Source: Dastarcus helophoroides (lineage: Eukaryota > Arthropoda > Insecta > Coleoptera > Bothrideridae). From it: a DNA stretch of 64,000 nucleotides. The stretch's first letter is position 1. The number at the start of each line of letters is the position of its first letter. The translations under genes were made by a program, and so were the position numbers. Location: contig CM053329.1 of assembly GCA_028583605.1 (NCBI GenBank), positions 3,410,001 to 3,474,000 on the forward strand, written 5' to 3'. This document shows positions 57,860 to 64,000 of this stretch, in pieces. The notes below the pieces were generated by a model, which was not told where the DNA came from, ran no database searches, and saw nothing but the letters and a program-made list of their open reading frames with translations.

Positions 57860-59960
57860 AGAGGGAACGACGAACACCTAAGGGAGATTTCGAATATCAG
57901 GAAGTAATTTAGCAGTAGCCTTTTATTCATTGCTACCTTTAAAACCAACTTAATTAATTTTATTTTAATATCTCATTTAAGAGCAAAAACACAACACTAT
58001 CTCTTCGGTTTTACCCGACGTGAGTGGGGTAACGGCGAACTAACCTAAATATTAGTTACCAATCTTCAATTACGACATAAATCGTATATATACTCTAGCG
58101 ATGGTGGTTGATTATCTGAACATTCCTCATGTAACCAATATTTAGATGATTAACGCGACCTAACCGTTAAATCGAGGGCTTTTATATTTTTTATTTCCAA
58201 AAATATAACAATCATCATTACAAAGTTTTTGGACTGTTTCTTTCTATTATTTACATTATTATAAGGACTCTAAATAATTTGGAAATTTTTAAAAACTTTT
58301 TACACTCTTATTGTGTAATAACAAGTATTTCAGATTGCCTTAACCCCGGTCCTTTGCAATTATTCTTTATAGTGGAAAATTAAAAGGAAATATTGAATTT
58401 GGGGACAGACATTATTGTGACCCTACTGTTATTCATAATGGGATCTTTGAATAGTAAATATTTATGTATGCAAATTTCATAATAAAACTTCTTATACAAG
58501 GTCTCTCAACATAAACTTGATCCCCCTTACAATTAGTAAACCAAAAATTATTTTAGAATTCGCTGAGATCCCTCAATTTATGTTCTTGGGAGGACCATTT
58601 TTTATAGTCGAGCTAACTTCAAAACCCCCCACTTTAAAATTTTAAATAGAACTACCCTACTTGTAATAAATTCTTTCTGTTGCAAATACAACGGTGCATT
58701 GGTTTTTGAAATCGGTTAAAAATTAAAAACAAAAAGTTCGCAAACCAACACTCATGTAACGATAGGAGACGCCAAGAGGCTCATCTATTTTTCAACCTCA
58801 TACAGTCGATATCTTAAAAAAGCATTTTATGGTTATTAAATGGATTGTGCTGATTTATAAATTGGATATATTCGTTCATATACCGGGTGACTTATTTCGG
58901 GGGGCCACAAATCATTGACATTTCTTTAAAATAAAAACACATGTTTCCTTGCCACGGTAAGGCAAGCTTACTTAATGTCTGTTTAAGTGACTGTTTAATA
59001 ATAGTCCATTAAATTTGTCAAAGTGTTAATTTTTTTGGATAAAACTGGCTAGTGTGCTCTAAAGGAACTGAAACATGTGGCATATTTATTCGAAATTGTC
59101 CAAAGATAGTTGCAGTACAGTGTCTGCACGGCAGAGCACACTGAAACTCTTTATACAAAAAAAAGTACTTTTTCGCAAAATTGATGAGCTGTAATTAGAT
59201 AACCGTTTAAAATAGATATCAAGATTATAATATTTTTGAAAAGTTTTTTAAATACTCTTTTTTGTGGCGTGAAAAAAGGTGTATTTCTACTAAAAAAATA
59301 TTAAAACTTTGTCATACTGTAAATTGAAGCACCCTGTATATAAGTAATGTCGGGTTTATAGGCCACCACGTGCCATTCAAGGACTTTATGAAGTTTTTTT
59401 TTTTATGAAATTTATTTTATATTGCCGAAAAATTAGTGAACACGAATGTGGGTTTGTCGCGTTTTCGTCTTTAATTTTCAATTAATTTTAAAACTTGATG
59501 CACCAGTGTATTTGCACTAGAAATGGCTATAAAATGATGTATTACAAGTAGAGATAGGTAGGATTTAAAATTTTAAAGGTTGATAGGGTTTAGGGGGATG
59601 AATATATCAAGTTGGCTTGACCGTCAAAAATGGTTCGTCAAAGAACATAAATTGGTCTGGGCAAATTCTAAAATATTTCACGGTTTTCTAATTTTAAGTA
59701 AGATCAAATTTTCGTTTGGAGACCCTGTATAAATCAAGTTACATTGAGTTTAACCTATGAAAAAATTACATCGTCAGCAACAAATTTTTTATAAAATTCA
59801 TAACTTAAATAATTTCTACAATACGTTGCTCCATTTATAGTAGGATATAAGATGCAAAATGAGTTATAAGATGAAGCTGAGTAAAAAGATGTCACGTAGT
59901 CAAATATTTCTGACACAGTACAATCATTGAGTGTTTACCCTACTTTCCCTTAATGATTTT
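57860..59960 (+). repeat. Unnamed dispersed repeat, copy B (split by a TIR element)
   Basis: Left part 57860-58496 and right part 59730-59960 match copy A (46435-47300) in order and orientation. Shared words include cgaacacctaagggagattt, gtgagtggggtaacggcgaa, aaataatttggaaattttta and aatttggggacagacat. Between them sits the TIR element 58497-59727. Confidence 0.75.
58497..59727. mobile_element. TIR element (1231 bp) with TA target site, inside repeat B
   Basis: The ends are caaggtctctcaac (58497) and the complement of the 59727 end, cagggtctccaaacg, with TA outside both (58495-58496 and 59728-59729). The arms are about 200 bp and imperfect. Anchors are acttgatcccccttacaatt / tttgatcttacttaaaatta, attttagaatt, caatttatgttct, ctttaaaattttaaat and ctacttgtaata. 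Copy A shows the uninterrupted target. No transposase frame is seen inside. Confidence 0.85.
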
Positions 59961-59964
59961 AAAT

Positions 59965-61055
59965 TCAAATTGTTGGAGAGTAGGTCACAAGTTTGACTCT
60001 AAACATGATATTTCTTTTTTTTATAAAACATCTAAATTATAGAATATTAAATCGACATTATGAATTAAGTTTAACGTACCTAAACATGTGTTACGTCCAA
60101 AGGGTATTAATGGATTTTGCCACGTAACCCATAATACAAGAATTCTCTCTCAATATTGGTGGCCCTTGCAAATCTACCAATGTTGTGAAATCTACTATAA
60201 AGTGGTATTTGTAGGTAATGAGAGGAAACATTCTTCTTCATGAATGCAAGTAAATATGTATTGTATTACCCTTTTCTAAAACCATAAGGACCTACACCTA
60301 CATAAAATATACATGCAGAAACGTTCACTGAAAATTAAATTTATGGGTCTGACGATATGGCGTAATAAGGCTTCAGCGTATTGAAGTTAAAAATTCTTGC
60401 TGAATGCAGAGTTATTCATATGTCCGTATGCTATAAACAACTTGTTTTTCTTAATTTATTCTATTTCCAGTCTCTGGCCATTGTTATCGATAAATTTTAA
60501 TGACTTTATCTGATACAATCGATTTCAAATCTGTTGAATATTTTTGCCTAGTTGCATTATGTAGATTGTTCTTTTACATTTTTAACATTTTATATTTTGC
60601 TGAAGCACTTTGGACTATTATATGTAGAAATGAAGAAATATTTACTGCTGCTTTATTCATTATTATTTATTAAATAAGCTTGCTTAAAATTCAAATTATA
60701 ATCGAATGACATATGTTTTAAACCTTCAGTGATGGAAAAATATTTATAAACTCTATTAGTATTAAAAGAAGAAATCTAATACCGTTTACAGAACAAAAAT
60801 ATACTTTTTATTTTCTGAGATATCGTCTGTAGAAATTTTAACTGACAAGCCCTGAATAATATGGATTAATAAAATGGAATAAATTTCTTACTAGAAAATT
60901 AAATGTTTTATACAATATAAATCCCTTACACAAAGTTTTAGCTTGTAAAAGAAAAATATTTATTTTTTTCCCCATTTTGAATAATAATCTGCTGTTTTAC
61001 TAAACTTAAAATCGTTTAGGAAAATTGTACTTTACTACAGAGATATGTCACTACA
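59965..61055. other. No gene recognised
   Basis: AT-rich. The part at 60150-60215 resembles 52660-52720. Nothing else supported. Confidence 0.35.
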
Positions 61056-61057
61056 TA

Positions 61058-61375
61058 CGTCATTGTCAATTAAACACAGCACCGTTGCATATGAAATAAG
61101 CACGAATACGTTTCTAGAGCGGCATTTAAAATGTCTAGGAAAAATTATTAAAACTTTTTTAGTAGTAACACTCATTTTTATAATTAATTATGTATAAGTT
61201 AAACCTAATTCGACCAACAAAAATGAAACTTAGTAATTATTGTTATGTAAATCAATAAAGCCGTCAGGTTACTAGGTTACGGAAATAATAAACAGATACA
61301 TTTTTTGTAATGCTTTCTCATCTGCTAATAATATCAAAACTCGTGAAAAAAACAGTTTTACTAAAGTCGTCTAGC
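61058..61375 (-). repeat. Dispersed repeat C, copy 2 (uninterrupted)
   Basis: The minus strand matches 51845-52440 across about 315 bp without the LTR. It is therefore the undisrupted site for that insertion. Non-coding. Confidence 0.8.
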
Positions 61376-61404
61376 ATTTTTCTACACTTGTTTAATCCAT
61401 TATT

Positions 61405-63074
61405 AAGGTATTTTTAGAATCAACCGTGTGCTTATTTATGTTTAGTCGTTTCTTTCATACAAATTGCAAGTTTTGGAATATGAAATGCTTATCTTATTTT
61501 TATATAGAAACGTCCCTACTATTTTTATTTGGCATCAAAATTTAATTATTTGCATTTGGAACAACATATGAATAATACGATTATAGTCATTGCCTTCATT
61601 TTAAACTCGACTATCTCAAAAAATATCCATCGCCATAACGTGATTTTAACCGCTATCCAACCACGATGGAAAAATACGACCTTCCATTTCAAAACATATG
61701 AATAATAATAATAATAATAATGGATTATTATCGAAAAAGATACGTTTTTAAATATGAAAAATTATTTTATCTGCATAGTTCTATACTTACTACCCATTCT
61801 GTATGAAATAATTAAATATAAATGAGGCAAACTTGGGAGAAAAAAATCTGGCCGACTGATTAATAGACTTATAGTACGCAGAAACTATTAAAGTCAAAAA
61901 TACAAAAATATTGTAGTTTCTTTAATTATCTACGCACACAACGAGAAATAATTTTTAAAGGCTGTAAAAATGGGACGAAATTAATTTTCCAAATTAGTAA
62001 AATACGTTAAATGCACATTTTATAATATTAAACTTTTTGTAGTTAATTTATTAAAAAAAAATTAAACAATATTTGGTCAATTTTAACATTCAGTGTAACG
62101 CGAGGATAGAAAAGAAGTTTGTGTACAGAATCCTTGGAGTCTTTGGTTATAATGCATTTCCTAGTTAATTTTCGAAATTTAATAGATAGGGGAGAGTCGG
62201 AACCGTTTAGATAGTTTTTAATAAATAATTATTGACCTTATTATTATTTAAGTAAATGTATATGATATAAACTTCTTGCGGTAATTATAAACTTATTTAT
62301 GCCAACTTTGAATATAGTTTCATACCATGAAATAGAATATTAGAATTTTTTGTTAACTGTTTTTATGAAAGTTACATTACATGACGTAACATATCACATA
62401 AAGGTATGTTTCGGACTGCAGAATGTGCCGTGGGAAGTTGGTTAATAACACATTAACCCGGCGTTGATACGGTGGGGTTTAGTTACGGTGGTAACTAAAC
62501 CACGGTTTAGTTTTTTTAATTTTTAATTACTAATTTTTTAATTACCTTTGCACAAAAGGATGCAGACATGAGGTTGATTCTTTTAAATGGATTGTATTAT
62601 ACATAAATCTATATCACCAGCGCACTGTGAAAAAATGTATCAGATGTAAAAAAATCGACATTTTTCATGAATAAAAGAAAATAGAAGTACTATAATATAC
62701 GTAGGGAAAGTAAACATTTTTTCGGGTCATGGATCTCTGTACTAAAAAGTAAAATTAAACCAAATTTTTTCGACACTTCAAGTCGCTTGTTTTATATCAC
62801 TGTATATGAAAAAATTATGCAGACCTCAAAAATGAATAATGTGCACTTTTGAGGAAATGGAGGATAGAAAGATTATCATTTTTTGCCAATTTTGACTTTT
62901 TATAAGTACATGTAGCAAAGTAAATTAAAACATTTTATTATTATAAACAAAAAACAGATGTAGCGTAAGTTTATTACATATGGTCTAGCAATAAATTTGG
63001 TGGGATCTGCACGTAAAAAATTATAACACAAACCGTAGGTTAAGATATGACGTCTGGACTGTGAACTAACGTAT
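61405..63074. other. No gene; short (AAT)n and a perfect small hairpin
   Basis: AT-rich. (aat)7 lies at 61700-61721. A perfect hairpin ggtttagttac-ggtg-gtaactaaacc lies at 62476-62501 in a GC-richer patch. No coding sense. Confidence 0.45.
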
Positions 63075-63428
63075 TGTTACGCGCTTATCGGTTCGAATTA
63101 ATTAACATGTGAATTGAATAATACCCACTTTATTTTCAAATTCAACTCGGATCACTACAATTGAACAATTAACTCACTTATAGACTTCTAACTGCTAAGT
63201 CACTACTTAACTACATCGACTCTAACTAACTGACTCAAGGAAAAGCCGACCGCCTTATATAGTTTTGGCTCCCGGCTTCTAGAACTTTTCGGCAGATAAG
63301 GCTTATCGTTTGCCGAAATTTCTGGAACGCTTATCTGCCGTTTGTTTCGTTATGGCGGCCGCTTTCCCGTTATCAGATCTTTCTAGAAACTTTTCTTACG
63401 TACTAAATTCTACAATTGTCAGTCCACA
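63075..63428 (-). repeat. Solo LTR of the gypsy 1 family
   Basis: 354 bp starting TGTTACGCGCTTATCG and ending AGTCCACA, with the same order of blocks as the LTR at 18241-18566: ctaactaactgactcaagg, gccgaccgccttatatag, cagataaggcttatcgtttg and cgctttcccgttatcag. It is closer to the gypsy 1 LTR than the copy at 34.2 kb. No coding sequence adjoins it and no target duplication was clear. Confidence 0.75.
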
Positions 63429-64000
63429 TTTTACCATAGATTTCCACATGCCATTAACGTTAATCTTATTTATACCCACTAATGTGTTGTACATCACCTC
63501 AAGCTCGGATCGTAATGTTGTAAAATCGAAATAATCAGGATAATTTGGTTTCAGAGTTTTAAAATCAGCCTCAGAGTTTTAAAATCAGCCTCTGAGATTT
63601 TATCATTGTCACAAAAATTTAACAGCTCTATGAATTTTAGACTGTTGAAGTTTGCAAATCTTGCGTTTATGTGCGTAGATATATTATGAATTATTTTCAA
63701 AAATAATCTTCTATAAGATGCCTCTTTTTATCTCCAACGACAGCACCACGCATTTTTTTCGCCCGATTTTGAATGTGCAAATGTGCATTTAATTTATACA
63801 GTTTGCACCAGTCTTCCTTTATAATTCCATCGAGTTGGAGATACTTTTGGTAACCTCTTGTAAATCTCTAAATTCAAGGCATTTGTTTGATTTGAAGATT
63901 TAAAAGAAATAAAGCCACTTAGAGTTGAAAAAAAAAAGTTTACATCCTTTTATGCTAATCAAAGACTGCTGTAACGCCAAATTGCTCCATGCAATGAACG
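63429..64000. repeat. No gene; 20-bp perfect tandem duplication
   Basis: tcagagttttaaaatcagcc occurs at 63551-63570 and 63571-63590, with a third partial copy (tctgagatttta). The rest is AT-rich and unassigned. Confidence 0.6.

Overview
The window looks like intergenic or intronic DNA from an arthropod genome, most likely an insect. It is AT-rich, has no bacterial-style gene packing, and is built largely from decayed transposable elements. The families are typical of insects: Ty3/gypsy LTR elements, RTE-like and jockey/CR1-like LINEs, a Penelope-like element (PLE), Tc1/mariner elements including the DUF4817 type, a hAT-like miniature element, and many long-inverted-repeat elements. No intact host gene is visible. 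Two candidate host exons stand out: a splice-bounded exon at 235-421 (minus) that begins with a signal peptide, and a 44-nt micro-exon at 30259-30302 (plus).

Layout. 1-500: signal-peptide exon. 2.7-3.4 kb: foldback repeat. 4.4-5.1 kb: PLE scrap and a degenerate 88-bp tandem repeat. 5.2-7.5 kb: decayed mariner between two further inverted repeats. 11.5-12.2 kb: hAT-like element with an 8-bp target duplication. 13.5-16.9 kb: palindromic element and two DUF4817 mariner remnants in opposite orientation. 17.0-18.2 kb: RTE-like LINE, cut by the LTR of a minus-strand gypsy element (18.2-21.6 kb) that has lost its reverse transcriptase core. 21.7 kb: GA microsatellite. 22.4-27.0 kb: a second, plus-strand gypsy element with all domains present but broken. 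28.3-28.9 kb: TTCGAAA-rich degenerate repeat.

29-34.5 kb: repeat fragments, micro-exon, GA microsatellite, a PLE inverted terminal unit and a solo LTR. 36.1-37.6 kb: TIR element carrying two tRNA-like sequences and a nested palindromic element. 39.5-40.7 kb: large inverted repeat. 41.6-41.9 kb: PLE terminal repeat. 43.0-43.96 and 44.98-45.75 kb: TIR elements with TA target sites. 46.4-47.3 and 57.9-60.0 kb: two copies of an unnamed repeat, the second split by another TIR element. 47.9 kb: GGATAA repeat. 48.5-49.6 kb: PLE 3' part with GIY-YIG endonuclease. 50.2-51.6 kb: inverted-repeat element. 51.8-52.4 and 61.06-61.4 kb: two inverted copies of a repeat, the first carrying a solo LTR. 54.5-57.6 kb: LINE split by a palindromic element. 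63.1-63.4 kb: solo LTR.

The elements do not form a pathway. They record successive insertions, and four nested cases can be read against an undisrupted sequence: gypsy in LINE, palindromic element in LINE, TIR element in repeat B, and LTR in repeat C. The least expected signal is a set of palindromic elements (the PLE terminal unit and a 220-bp family) that share 12-bp target duplications and a hammerhead-like CUGAAGA...GAAAC core.
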